A stretch of DNA of 46,717 nucleotides, from the NCBI GenBank assembly GCA_036558545.1, contig DATBFJ010000104.1, forward strand, positions 1 through 46,717, given 5' to 3'. The translations under genes were made by a program, and so were the position numbers. The stretch comes from JALYGJ01 sp036558545. Its GTDB lineage: Bacteria; Chloroflexota; Limnocylindria; Limnocylindrales; CSP1-4. Shown here piece after piece: positions 8,742 through 17,700 of this stretch. The notes beneath the pieces are model-generated. The model did no database searches. It was not told the origin of the DNA and worked only from the letters and a program-made list of their open reading frames with translations. Numbering within the stretch: position 1 is the stretch's first letter; each line of letters begins with the position of its first letter.

Positions 8742-9977
8742 GTGGCAGCTCGGCGCATCGGCATCCTCACCGGCGGCGGTGATGTCCCCGGCCTGAACTC
8801 GGTCATCAAGAGCGTCGTTTACAACGCGACCGAGATCGGCTGCGAGGTCATCGGCATTCGCCGCGGCTGGGAAGGGCTGACCCACATGAGGAAGGCCGAC
8901 GACCTACTTTCCGCCGGCGGCCGATACGACGCCGACTACATCCGACCATTGGACCGCATCAACACGCGAACCATCGACCGAACGGGCGGCACGGTGCTCC
9001 ATACGTCGCGCACCAACCCCTCGAAGATGAAGGCGGCCCGACTGCCCGCCCACATCGACTCCGACCGACTGGCGACGATGCAGACGTCGGAGGACGTTTA
9101 CGACCTGACGCCCATCGTGCTGAGCAACATTGACTACCTTGGCCTCGACTACCTGGTCACCATTGGTGGCGACGACACGCTCTCGTATTCCGCCGTTCTC
9201 GATCAGGCCGGCATCCCGGTCATCGCGATCCCCAAGACCATGGACAACGACGTCCAGGGCACCGAGTACTGCATCGGCTTCTCGACCGCGATCACCCGTG
9301 CGAAGGAGGCGATCAACCGCCAGCGCACGACGCTCGGCTCGCATGAACGTATCGGCGTCTTCCGCATCTTCGGCCGTGACGCAGGCTTCTCTGCGCTGTA
9401 CACCGCGTACGTGGTGAGCGGTCGGTGCGTCATCCCAGAGGCGCCGTTCGAGCTCGATTCATTGCTCGACGTGCTCATGGAGGACAAGCGCGCGAACGTG
9501 TCTCGCTATGCCTTTGTCATCGCATCGGAGGGTGCGATGTGGACTGGCGGCAAGCTGGGCGAGTTCGGCGAGGCCGACGCCTACGGCCACAGGCGCAAGG
9601 TGGACGTTGGCTTTGCCCTGGCAGAAGAGATCAAGAAGCGCACGGGCGAGGAAGCCGTGAATTCCGAGCTGACCTACGACCTGCGCTCGGGCGAGGCCGA
9701 CTCCCTGGACCAGATGGTCGCGATCACCTTCGCCAACATCGCGGTCGACCTGATCCGCGACGGCCACGAACACGGCCGGATGATGGCCATCGTCGACGGC
9801 AAGTACGCGCACGTGCCCATCCCCGAGCCGGGCAACCCACGCAAGGTCGATGTAGCAACGATGTACGACCTGTCGCGCTTCCGGCCGCAATACCACAATC
9901 GACTCGGCCGGCCGCTCCTGCTGGGAGCTTCGCTGGGCATGCCCGCCGAGTTGGGCGATCCGGTCCTCACGCACTAA
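8742..9977 (+). CDS. 6-phosphofructokinase, PPi-dependent type by motif
   Basis: A 411-residue phosphofructokinase-family enzyme with GILTGGGDVPGLN at the N-terminus (donor phosphate loop), IGGDDTLS at 141-148 and PKTMDNDV at 164-171, followed by the RIFGRDAGF signature. In this family the second Asp in GGDD and the Lys in PKT mark enzymes that use pyrophosphate, while GGDGS and PGT mark ATP enzymes, so this one most likely uses PPi and can run reversibly between fructose 6-phosphate and fructose 1,6-bisphosphate. It starts at GTG 8742, three bases after the ccsB stop. The substrate call rests on those two residues alone. Confidence 0.88.
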   Translation: MAARRIGILTGGGDVPGLNSVIKSVVYNATEIGCEVIGIRRGWEGLTHMRKADDLLSAGGRYDADYIRPLDRINTRTIDRTGGTVLHTSRTNPSKMKAARLPAHIDSDRLATMQTSEDVYDLTPIVLSNIDYLGLDYLVTIGGDDTLSYSAVLDQAGIPVIAIPKTMDNDVQGTEYCIGFSTAITRAKEAINRQRTTLGSHERIGVFRIFGRDAGFSALYTAYVVSGRCVIPEAPFELDSLLDVLMEDKRANVSRYAFVIASEGAMWTGGKLGEFGEADAYGHRRKVDVGFALAEEIKKRTGEEAVNSELTYDLRSGEADSLDQMVAITFANIAVDLIRDGHEHGRMMAIVDGKYAHVPIPEPGNPRKVDVATMYDLSRFRPQYHNRLGRPLLLGASLGMPAELGDPVLTH

Positions 9978-10024
9978 AGTCGCGCCGTCGCGGCGTCGGT
10001 GAGTTTTCCATCTCCGGCTCCGCT

Positions 10025-10203
10025 GTGAGTCGGCTCTAGCGATTCCCACGATCAGGGCCAGGCGCGTCGCCGACGCCATGAGTCGGCCCCAAAGATTCCC
10101 GATGGGCGTGGCGCCCTCGTCCGCCGCCCGCAGTCGGTAGCAAAGATTCCAAGCGGCTCCGAGCGCCTCCGGGCACGTTCGGGAATCTGTAGAGCCGACT
10201 CGC
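10025..10203. repeat. array A: four copies of a GAGTCGG-N7-GATTCCC element
   Basis: Units are at 10027-10047 (+), 10080-10100 (+), 10131-10150 (+, first base C) and 10181-10201 (-). Each has the two half-sites separated by exactly 7 nt, often ending in A's, and is usually preceded by GT or AT. The units are 50-53 bp apart, and the ~30-bp interiors differ in sequence but contain short G/C dyads. The array fills the gap between the PFK stop (9977) and the SulP stop (10273). Read in the SulP direction the order is + - - -, the same as array B behind the zinc peptidase. Confidence 0.85.
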
Positions 10204-10272
10204 ACCGACGATGTCACCTCTTCGCGCGCCCGGGCAGCCCGGCGGAGTGCCGAGCGACGGCAAGCCGACGGC

Positions 10273-11982
10273 TCAGGCCGTCTTGAACGCCGCGCTCAAG
10301 TCCTTGGCCGTATCGAAGATCCTGTCGGCACCGATCTTGTTCGTCAGCTCGTAGGCATCGAGCAGCTTGCGCAACTGCGGGCTCACGTCACACAGACTGA
10401 GCGTGATGCCCTTGCCGGACAGCTCGTCGACGAGCTTGCTGATCGCGTCGGCGCCCGAGTAGTCGACGTCGCCGATCGCCGAGCAACTGATCGCCAGCCA
10501 GCGCAGCGGCGGGTCGGCGCCCTCGACCAGGGCCATGAGCTCTTCCGTGAAGCGCGCCGAGTTGGCGTAGTACAGGCTCGCGCCAAATGCGTAGATGGCC
10601 AGGCCTGGCTCGGCCTGAGAGTTGGTCGCGAGAGGCTGGAACGCGCGCGAGCCGTCCTTGTCCCACGCCAGCAGGTTGTCGAAGGGTCTGTAGCTGTGCG
10701 AGATGTGCTCGATCACCGAAAGCGCCATGGCCACGATGATGCCCTGCTCGACGCCGATGACCACGACAGTTGCGGCAGTGATGAGCGCGACGATGAACTC
10801 GCCGAAACGCAGCCGGTAGATGTCGAGCATGCCGCGGATGTCGACCAGCTTCAGGCCGATGATGAACACGACCGAGGCCAGAACCGCGTTTGGCATGTAA
10901 GCCAGAGGCCCAGTCAGGAAGAGCAGAACCGCGATCACTATCACGCCCGTCGTGAGCTGCGCCACCTGGCTGCGGCCGCCGGCGCTGTCGACCATCTCCG
11001 TCTTCGTCGGGCTGCCATTTACGACGAACGTGCCTGACAACCCAGCGCCGGCGTTTGCGAGGCCCAGGCCAATCAGGTCGACGTTCTCATCGAAGCTGTC
11101 GCCATAGCGCAGCGCGTAGGCGCGCGAAGTGGCCGCACTCTGGGCCAGGATCACGACGACGATCGAGATGACCGTCGGCAGCAGCGTCGAGATGTTGTCG
11201 GCCGTGATCACGCCGCTCGGCAAGCTCAGCGAAGGGAGGCCGCCGGGCACAGGTCCAAGGGTGCTGACACCGCTTGCCGCGAGATTAAACGTGTAGCTCA
11301 GCAGGATCGAGCCGACCACCGCGATGAGTGCGCCCGGGATCCGCCTGGCGACTCGTTCAAGGATGACGATCGTGGCAATGACGGCGATCGAAACGATGAG
11401 CGTCGGCACGTTCGTCTGGGTCGGAACTGCTGCCAGCGTGTCGAGGAACTTCTGCACGGTACGGCCGGTCTCGCCACTGATTCCGAACATGCCGCCGACC
11501 TGGCCCATAGCGACCTGAATGCCAACGCCGGTGAGAAAGCCGATCAGGACGCTACGGGACAGGAAGTTCGCAATGAAGCCCAGCCTCACGAGACGGGCAA
11601 CGACGAGCAACACGGCGCACATGAGCGCGACGAGCGACGCCATGGCCACGTAGGTAGGCGAATCCGCAACCTGGCCCATGGCCAGCAGTCCCGTGGCAAG
11701 GATCGCTGCACTCGCCGAATCGGCCCCGACGACGAGATGGCGTGATGAGCCGAACAGCGCGAACAGGAATACCGGTAGAAGCAGGGTGTACAGACCGGTG
11801 ATCACCGGCGTGCCGGCGATCTTGGTGTAGCCCATCACCTCTGGGATGGCGAGGGCCGCGAGCGTGGCGCCGGCAATCAGGTCGAGCGGCAGGCGCTTCG
11901 AGTCCAGTGGCAGAAGTCCCCCGAGCATGAAGGTCGGGCGCTTCGGCAGGCGCGACCTGGCTGCTGCGGTCATGTCGCGCAT
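10273..11982 (-). CDS. SulP/SLC26 family anion transporter with C-terminal STAS domain
   Basis: A 569-residue membrane protein. About residues 25-430 form the multi-span SulP transport core, including the early GATLAALAIPEVMGY segment (the conserved region that begins the SulP fold). The last ~110 residues are a soluble STAS domain with DVDYSGADAISKL, the region around the regulatory site of anti-sigma-antagonist-like folds. The family moves sulfate, bicarbonate or other anions across the inner membrane; substrate cannot be assigned. The ATG at 11982 is used, with 11973 an alternative. It is divergent from the zinc peptidase gene and is followed by repeat array A. Confidence 0.88.
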   Translation of the reverse strand: MRDMTAAARSRLPKRPTFMLGGLLPLDSKRLPLDLIAGATLAALAIPEVMGYTKIAGTPVITGLYTLLLPVFLFALFGSSRHLVVGADSASAAILATGLLAMGQVADSPTYVAMASLVALMCAVLLVVARLVRLGFIANFLSRSVLIGFLTGVGIQVAMGQVGGMFGISGETGRTVQKFLDTLAAVPTQTNVPTLIVSIAVIATIVILERVARRIPGALIAVVGSILLSYTFNLAASGVSTLGPVPGGLPSLSLPSGVITADNISTLLPTVISIVVVILAQSAATSRAYALRYGDSFDENVDLIGLGLANAGAGLSGTFVVNGSPTKTEMVDSAGGRSQVAQLTTGVIVIAVLLFLTGPLAYMPNAVLASVVFIIGLKLVDIRGMLDIYRLRFGEFIVALITAATVVVIGVEQGIIVAMALSVIEHISHSYRPFDNLLAWDKDGSRAFQPLATNSQAEPGLAIYAFGASLYYANSARFTEELMALVEGADPPLRWLAISCSAIGDVDYSGADAISKLVDELSGKGITLSLCDVSPQLRKLLDAYELTNKIGADRIFDTAKDLSAAFKTA

Positions 11983-12026
11983 GGTTGTTGGCGGTCAGAG
12001 GCCGAGCGTCGTACAAATCGGGCGGC

Positions 12027-12048
12027 TTGCAGTGTCCGGCGACTGCAA
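12027..12048. promoter_or_regulatory. inverted repeat between SulP and peptidase genes
   Basis: TTGCAGT and ACTGCAA are perfect 7-bp arms with 8 nt between them, midway in the 124-bp divergent gap. This is a plausible shared operator; no regulator is identified. Confidence 0.35.
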
Positions 12049-12106
12049 TGGCCGCGGTCAACCTTCGTGAAAGCCTGTCAGCGGAAAGTCGGTACCCTCA
12101 CGCGCA

Positions 12107-13030
12107 ATGACTTTCAAACCAGGTGCCCGGCTGGATCCGGGCGAGGTTCGTGACGAACGCGGCTCGAGCGGCGGTGGCGGCGGCGGCTTCAGCTTCCCCG
12201 GCGGTTTCGGTGGCGGAGGCCGAAGCCAGGGCGGCGGCATTGGCACACCCGCCGGCGGAGGCATTGCCGGCGTCGTGATCCTGGTGGTCATCATTGCCGT
12301 CTACTTCGCCCTGAACAGCGGCTCGACGGGCGGCACCAATTCCGGACCGGTCAGCTCCGACCTTGCGTCGTGCCAGACCGGCGCAGATGCAAATGCGCGC
12401 GAGGACTGCCGCATAGTCGGCTACGTCGACTCCGTCCAGGCGTACTGGACCGCGGAGTTGCCCAAGTTAGGCAAGCAATACACCTTGGCCCAGACGGTCC
12501 TCTTCAGCGGCTCATACAGCACGGGTTGTGGTCAGGCCGATACCAACACCGGGCCGTTCTACTGCCCCGAGGACAAGAACGTCTACCTCGACACGGACTT
12601 CTTCAACGTGCTGGACACGGAGCTCGGTGGCACGAGTGCACCGCTCGCCCAGGCATACGTCATTGCCCATGAGTACGGCCATCACGTACAGGACCTGCTG
12701 GGCGTCCTCGCCCAGAACCAGAGCAGCGACACGGGCCCGACTTCCCCGAGCGTGCGCATCGAGCTCCAGGCGGACTGCTACGCGGGCGTGTGGGCTGCCA
12801 ACGCCGTTTCGACCGGTTATATCGAGCCGCTCCAGCCGTCGGACGTCAACGCCGCCCTGACCGAGGCGAAGGCCGTGGGTGACGACTGGATCCAGCAGCA
12901 GTCAGGCGGGACCGTGAACCCCGACCAGTGGACGCACGGCTCGTCCGACCAGCGCGTTCACTGGTTCACTGCCGGTTACCAGGGCGCGGACCCGTCCAGC
13001 TGCGATACGTTCTCGACTAACAATCTCTAA
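12107..13030 (+). CDS. neutral zinc metallopeptidase (YpfJ-like), membrane anchored
   Basis: The 307-residue protein starts with a Gly-rich soluble region (about 18-52), then one transmembrane helix (about 52-69), then an extracytoplasmic peptidase domain. HEYGHH at 188-193 is the HExxH-type zinc motif of the putative neutral zinc metallopeptidase family (YpfJ/KPN_02809), and a downstream IELQADCYAGVWA supplies the acidic third-ligand region. Conserved YCPEDKNVYLDTDFF lies upstream, as usual in the family. Substrates are unknown. A weak -10 (TACCCT at 12093-12098) lies 8 nt before the ATG. Array B begins 29 bp after the stop. Confidence 0.88.
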   Translation: MTFKPGARLDPGEVRDERGSSGGGGGGFSFPGGFGGGGRSQGGGIGTPAGGGIAGVVILVVIIAVYFALNSGSTGGTNSGPVSSDLASCQTGADANAREDCRIVGYVDSVQAYWTAELPKLGKQYTLAQTVLFSGSYSTGCGQADTNTGPFYCPEDKNVYLDTDFFNVLDTELGGTSAPLAQAYVIAHEYGHHVQDLLGVLAQNQSSDTGPTSPSVRIELQADCYAGVWAANAVSTGYIEPLQPSDVNAALTEAKAVGDDWIQQQSGGTVNPDQWTHGSSDQRVHWFTAGYQGADPSSCDTFSTNNL

Positions 13031-13058
13031 GGGGACGCGCGCGGGCAAACCATCCTCC

Positions 13059-13238
13059 GTGAGTCGCATTTACAGATTCCTGAGCGTGGCGATGGTCGCT
13101 CACTGCCGTGGGGAATCTTTTCCGCCGACTCACAGCCGTCGGGGCGAGGCTTCCCACGCCGCGGGAATCTTTACGACCGACTCAACGTGGTGCTCGGGGC
13201 GCGCCCTCCACGCACGAGAATCTCCAGACCGGACTCAC
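13059..13238. repeat. array B: four copies of the same element, behind the peptidase gene
   Basis: Units are at 13061-13080 (+), 13111-13131 (-), 13163-13183 (-) and 13216-13236 (-). Reverse copies read GGGAATC-N7-CCGACTC, with one degenerate copy (GAGAATC ... CGGACTC). The half-site spacing is always 7 nt and the period 50-53 bp. The first two units are inverted with respect to each other, so the transcript could fold into a long interrupted stem with a ~30-nt loop. The interval 13031-13270 holds nothing else that I can see. Confidence 0.85.
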
Positions 13239-13270
13239 AAACCACCAGGCCGACCCACCGCGGCCGCGCG

Positions 13271-13603
13271 CTACCAGTCGATCATGATGCAGTCCTTGTT
13301 GCCGGTCACCTCGCCGGCGTGACCCGGCTCGATGATCACGAAGTCGCCTTCGCGGCAGTGGACTGCGGTGCCGTCTTTCATCCGGTACGTGATCGCTCCC
13401 TGGACGACGTACTCGTTGTGGAACGCGGGGCAGAATTCGAGGCCGCCCATGCGCTCCTTGGCATTTTTGTCCCAGCTCCAACCCGGCTTCAGCGTGGACC
13501 GCCAGACGACTGTGTCGCCAATCTGCACGGCCTCGGCGACGCCGTCGCCGTCGTATTCCTCCATCGCCTCGGGATCGTCGAGGCTCTTGCGATAGACGCC
13601 CAT
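13271..13603 (-). CDS. small single-domain cupin protein
   Basis: The 110-residue protein has one beta-barrel cupin domain: the first motif is around GLEFCPAFHNEYVVQGAITY (few of the usual His ligands, one His and one Glu), and the second around HCREGDFVIIEPGHAGEVTG. Such proteins include small-molecule binding, sugar-isomerase-like and metal-dependent oxygenase families, and no function can be assigned. The gene is divergent from the methyltransferase at 13634 with a 30-bp gap holding both promoters. A GGAG lies about 9 nt before the ATG at 13603. Confidence 0.75.
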   Translation of the reverse strand: MGVYRKSLDDPEAMEEYDGDGVAEAVQIGDTVVWRSTLKPGWSWDKNAKERMGGLEFCPAFHNEYVVQGAITYRMKDGTAVHCREGDFVIIEPGHAGEVTGNKDCIMIDW

Positions 13604-13621
13604 TCACTTCACTCCAGCGTG

Positions 13622-13627
13622 TAACTT
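13622..13627 (+). promoter_or_regulatory. -10 hexamer TAACTT for the methyltransferase gene
   Basis: TAACTT ends 6 nt before the ATG at 13634, which selects that start over the TTG at 13631 and predicts a leaderless transcript. Confidence 0.4.
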
Positions 13628-13633
13628 CAGTTG

Positions 13634-14359
13634 ATGCTAGACGGCGGCACCGACTCTCCGCAGCAGACCGACTCACCGGGCGTCGATACCTGTACCGCCG
13701 ACTGCTGCGTCGCGACGTCCAAGATCGCCGCGCACTTCGACGTCCGCATCGCGGAGCTGACCGCCGACGGCGACGACCTGCCGGAGATGGTCGATGTCTC
13801 GGCGATGCTGCTGAAGCTGATGGGTGACGTCGGCGCGGCCGCGCCGAGCGTCCTGGAATTGGGCTGCGGCTCTGGGGCACTCACGGTGGAGTTGCTGCGG
13901 CGCGGCGCGACGAGTGCGGATGCGATCGATCTCTCGCCGGACATGCTGGACGCCGCGAAACGCCGCGCCGCAGAGGCGGACGTCAGCGATCGGGTCACGT
14001 TCGAACAGGGCGATGCATCCGTGGCCACGCTCGCCGCTCACGATTGGGTCGTGCTCGATCGCGTCTTCTGTTGCTTCCCGGATGTCGACCGGCTGCTGAC
14101 GAATGCCCTCAACGCGGCCAGCCGTCGATTGGCCTTCAGCGTGCCCAATTCGCGCGGTTGGCGCGGCCTGATGAACCAGGTCATGTGGCGCTCATCGAAC
14201 CTGCCGCTGCATTTCGGCGGCAGTGGCTGCCCCGGCTTCGTCCACTCGATCGACCGTATTGAGGCGCGCCTCGCCGCCGCCGGCTTCGCCCGGCGCGACT
14301 CGGCGCGCCTCGGCCTGTGGTACGCCACCGTCTGGGATCGCCCGGAGCCAGCCACCTAG
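13634..14359 (+). CDS. class I SAM-dependent methyltransferase
   Basis: The 241-residue protein has the Rossmann-type SAM site VLELGCGSGALTVELLRRG (motif I), then DAIDLSPDMLDAAKRRA (motif II acidic end) and the DWVVLDRVFCCFPDVDRLL segment. The CCFPD region and the C-terminal EARLAAAGF...WDR resemble methyltransferases annotated near Mg-protoporphyrin O-methyltransferase (BchM-like), but no bacteriochlorophyll genes are nearby and that role is not implied. The N-terminal 40 residues contain CTADCCVATSKIAAHFD, which has several Cys. The substrate is unknown. Confidence 0.8.
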   Translation: MLDGGTDSPQQTDSPGVDTCTADCCVATSKIAAHFDVRIAELTADGDDLPEMVDVSAMLLKLMGDVGAAAPSVLELGCGSGALTVELLRRGATSADAIDLSPDMLDAAKRRAAEADVSDRVTFEQGDASVATLAAHDWVVLDRVFCCFPDVDRLLTNALNAASRRLAFSVPNSRGWRGLMNQVMWRSSNLPLHFGGSGCPGFVHSIDRIEARLAAAGFARRDSARLGLWYATVWDRPEPAT

Positions 14360-14587
14360 AGCCGCCGTCGCCCGTTTACGTCAATTGGCGGTATCTCATC
14401 CACCGTTTCCCAGAATCGACCCTGACTTGCCCAAAAAGCGCCGATACGGTCCAGGTGACGGAAGACAGCGAAATCGTGGATCCATTTCGGCCAAATGACG
14501 GGAATTGCAGCGACGAAAACCGTCCACGTACCGTCCCCAGACGCTCCACGAACGCTCCACCGCTGGTCCACCGCGATTTGAAACGCG

Positions 14588-14635
14588 CCACAAGGGCTGG
14601 GCCCACGACACAACGAAGACCACCAGATGTTGTGG
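14588..14635 (+). promoter_or_regulatory. candidate NrdR box pair upstream of nrdJ
   Basis: The stronger site is CCACCAGATGTTGTGG at 14620-14635, matching the C-x-A-x-AT-x-T-x-G core of the known NrdR consensus. A weaker copy (core CAAGGGCTGG) starts exactly 32 bp upstream, the usual spacing of paired NrdR boxes. The stronger box ends 8 bp before the -35. Confidence 0.4.
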
Positions 14636-14643
14636 TTTTAGGC

Positions 14644-14672
14644 TTGACACTGCCATCCGCCCGGCCTAGCAT
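14644..14672 (+). promoter_or_regulatory. sigma-70-type promoter of nrdJ
   Basis: TTGACA at 14644-14649 and TAGCAT at 14667-14672 are separated by 17 bp. This is one of the best promoters in the window. The predicted 5' UTR is about 64 nt and carries GGGAGAGGG before the ATG at 14743. The rest of 14360-14620 shows no gene; short GCTCCAC direct repeats at about 14550-14575 are the only other pattern. Confidence 0.65.
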
Positions 14673-14742
14673 TGACCGGTTGCGAGCGCCGCCAGACGAC
14701 CCCAGTCGAGCCGGTGCAAATGGATGGGAGAGGGCGACACAA

Positions 14743-17700
14743 ATGGGTCGAGCGGCAGCCGCGGACGCACACCAGACCACAGATGACGGGACCAAAGTGA
14801 TCGCCGCGAACCCAGCTCTCAAGGGCGTTATCAAGTCGAAGAAGCAAGGCCCAATCGATGCCGAGGGCCGCTTCACCGGCCAGGGCGTGAAGGGCCTCAC
14901 CTTCGAGCGTCGGTGGACCACGCCGGGCATCCACCCGTACGACGAGATCACCTGGGAACTCCGCTCTGCAGAGATCAAGAACGAAAGCGGTAAGACCGTT
15001 TTCGAGCAGACGGACATCGAGGTGCCCTCTTTCTGGAGCCAACTCGCGACCAACGTCGTGGTCAGCAAGTATTTCCGCGGCCATATCGGGACCCCCCAGC
15101 GCGAGCGCTCCGTCAAGCAGCTGATCGACCGCGTCGTCAACACGATCGCCGCGTACGCCTCGACGCAGCACTACATGCGCTCAGAGGAAGATCTGCAGAC
15201 CTTCAAGGCGGAGCTGACGCACCTCCTCGTTCACCAGAAGATGAGCTTCAACTCGCCGGTCTGGTTCAACGTAGGCGTCGAGGAACGGCCGCAGTGCAGT
15301 GCCTGTTTCATCAACTCCGTCCATGACGACATGGGCAGCATCATGGATCTGGCCAAGACAGAGGCCATGCTCTTCAAATACGGCAGTGGCGCGGGCGTGA
15401 ACCTCAGCCCCATCCGCGGCCAGAAGGAGAAGCTCAGCAAGGGCGGCATCGCCTCCGGCCCGGTGAGCTTCATGAAGGGCTTCGACGCATTCGCTGGCGT
15501 GGTCAAGTCAGGCGGCACGACCCGCCGCGCGGCCAAGATGGTCATCCTCGACGTGACTCACCCGGACATCGTCGACTTCATCGACTCCAAGGCCAGCGAA
15601 GAGAAGAAGGCCTGGGCTCTTATCGAGCAGGGCTACGACGCCAGCTTCACCGGCGAGGCGTATGGATCGGTCTTCTTCCAGAACGCCAACCACTCCGTCC
15701 GAGTCACGGACGAGTACATGCGCGCCGTTGAGAACGACTCAGATTGGAAGACGACCAACGTCACGGACGGCCAGACGGCCGGCACGTACAAGGCCAAGGA
15801 GATCTTCCGCAAGATGGCGGAGGCCGCGTGGATCTGCGGCGACCCTGGCATCCAGTACGACACGACGATCAACGACTGGCACACGTCGGCAAACACGGAC
15901 CGCATCTATGCCAGTAATCCGTGCAGCGAATACATGTTCCTGAACGACACGGCGTGCAACCTCGCCAGCCTCAACCTGATGAAGTTCGTCAAGGACGACG
16001 GCGAGTTCGATCCTGAGGCATACCGCTACGCGGCACGCATCACCATCACCGCGCAGGAGATGCTGGTCGACAACGCCAGCTACCCGACTCCCCAGATCGA
16101 GCTGAACTCACACCTGTTCCGCCCGCTGGGTCTCGGCTACGCGAATCTCGGGGCGCTGCTGATGAGCCGTGGCGTGGCATACGACTCCGACGAAGGTCGG
16201 GCAACCGCAGCTGCGCTGACCGCGATCATGACCGGCGAGGCGTATGCCCAGTCGGCAATCGTGGCTCGCGATCACGGTGGTCCGTTCAAGGAATACAAGA
16301 AGAACGAGCAGCCGTTCCTCCGCGTAATCAAGAAGCATCGAGCCGCCGCGTATGCGATCCCCGCTTCGCATGCGCCGGTGGAATTGATCGACGCGGCACG
16401 GTCAACCTGGGACTCCGCTCTCGAATTGGGCACGCAATTCGGGTACCGGAACGCCCAGGTGACCGTGCTCGCGCCGACTGGCACGATCGCTTTCATGATG
16501 GATTGCGATACGACCGGCGTAGAGCCTGACATCGCGCTGATCAAGTACAAGAAGCTGGTCGGCGAGGGCTTTCTCAAGATCGTCAACAAGACCGTTCCAA
16601 GTGCCCTCAAGAAGCTTGGCTACTCCCCTGCTGAGGTGGAGGAGATCGTCAAGTACATCGACGAGCGAGAGACGATCGAGGGCGCGCCGGCGCTCAAGCC
16701 AGAGCACTTGTCCGTGTTCGACTGCGCCTTCAAGCCGGTCAACGGGGAGCGCTCCATCCACTACATGGGCCACGTCCGGATGATGGGCGCGATCCAGCCG
16801 TTCCTCAGTGGCGCCATCTCCAAGACGGTCAACATGCCAGAGGCGGCGACCGCTGACGAGATTGCCAATGTCTACATGGAGGGCTGGAAGCTCGGGCTGA
16901 AGGCCATCGCGATCTATCGGGATGGTTCGAAGCGCTCGCAGCCTCTCTCCACAGGCAAGAAGAAGGAAGACCCAAAGGAAGCAGACGGGGGCGCGGAGAT
17001 TGCGACGGCCGGGGCCGCGGCGCCGATGAAGGCAGAGCTCGCTGGGGAGCCGAAGCCATACCGGCGCCGCCTCCCGGATGAGCGGCGAGCCGTCACGCAC
17101 AAGTTCCAGGTGGCCGGCCATGAGGGATACATCACGGTCGGGCTGTACCCGGATGGTCAGCCGGGCGAGATCTTCCTGAAGATGGCCAAGGAAGGCAGCA
17201 CCATCAGCGGCCTGATGGATTCGCTGGCGACGATGACCTCCATCTCGCTGCAGTACGGCGTGCCGCTGCGTGACCTGGTCAACAAGTTCAGCCACATGCG
17301 CTTCGAGCCCAGTGGCTTCACCGGCAACAGCGAGATTCCGATCGCCAAGTCCACGGTCGACTACATCTTCCGCTGGCTCGGCTCGCGCTTCCTTTCGAAA
17401 GACGACCGTGACGCGCTCGGCATCATCTCGCAGGACGCCTACGTGTCGGAGGCGCCGCCGCCATCGGCCGGTCAGTTCGGGGCTGGTCTCAGCTTCGACA
17501 CGCCTGCTGGGAGCGCGGAAACTTCGGGAGTAGACTTGACAAAGGAGCCCGTCGGGGAGGCCGGTGGGCCCAAAGCGTCAGCGGAAAACCTGGCTCAACC
17601 TCCTCGAGCCGAAGGCGTTGACGGCACCGACCTCCCCGTACTCTCCAATGGCCATTCTGCGAACGGCCACGGAACAAACGGCCACACCAACGGCTCGTCC

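Noticed and set aside
7261..12048. Common operator for the TTGCA-type dyads at 7261-7281 and 12027-12048
   Set aside because: Arm sequences and spacers differ beyond the TTGCA/TGCAA ends.
10025..13238. CRISPR array reading of the spaced 21-bp repeats
   Set aside because: Units are in mixed orientation, are degenerate in the middle, and are only four per cluster. No cas gene is present.
14317..14742. N-terminal extension of the nrdJ frame
   Set aside because: The extra 142 codons lack homology-like features and contain the promoter and NrdR-like boxes. A ribosome site precedes the ATG at 14743.
14640..14742. Cobalamin riboswitch before nrdJ
   Set aside because: The predicted UTR is only about 64 nt and no B12-box-like sequence is visible.
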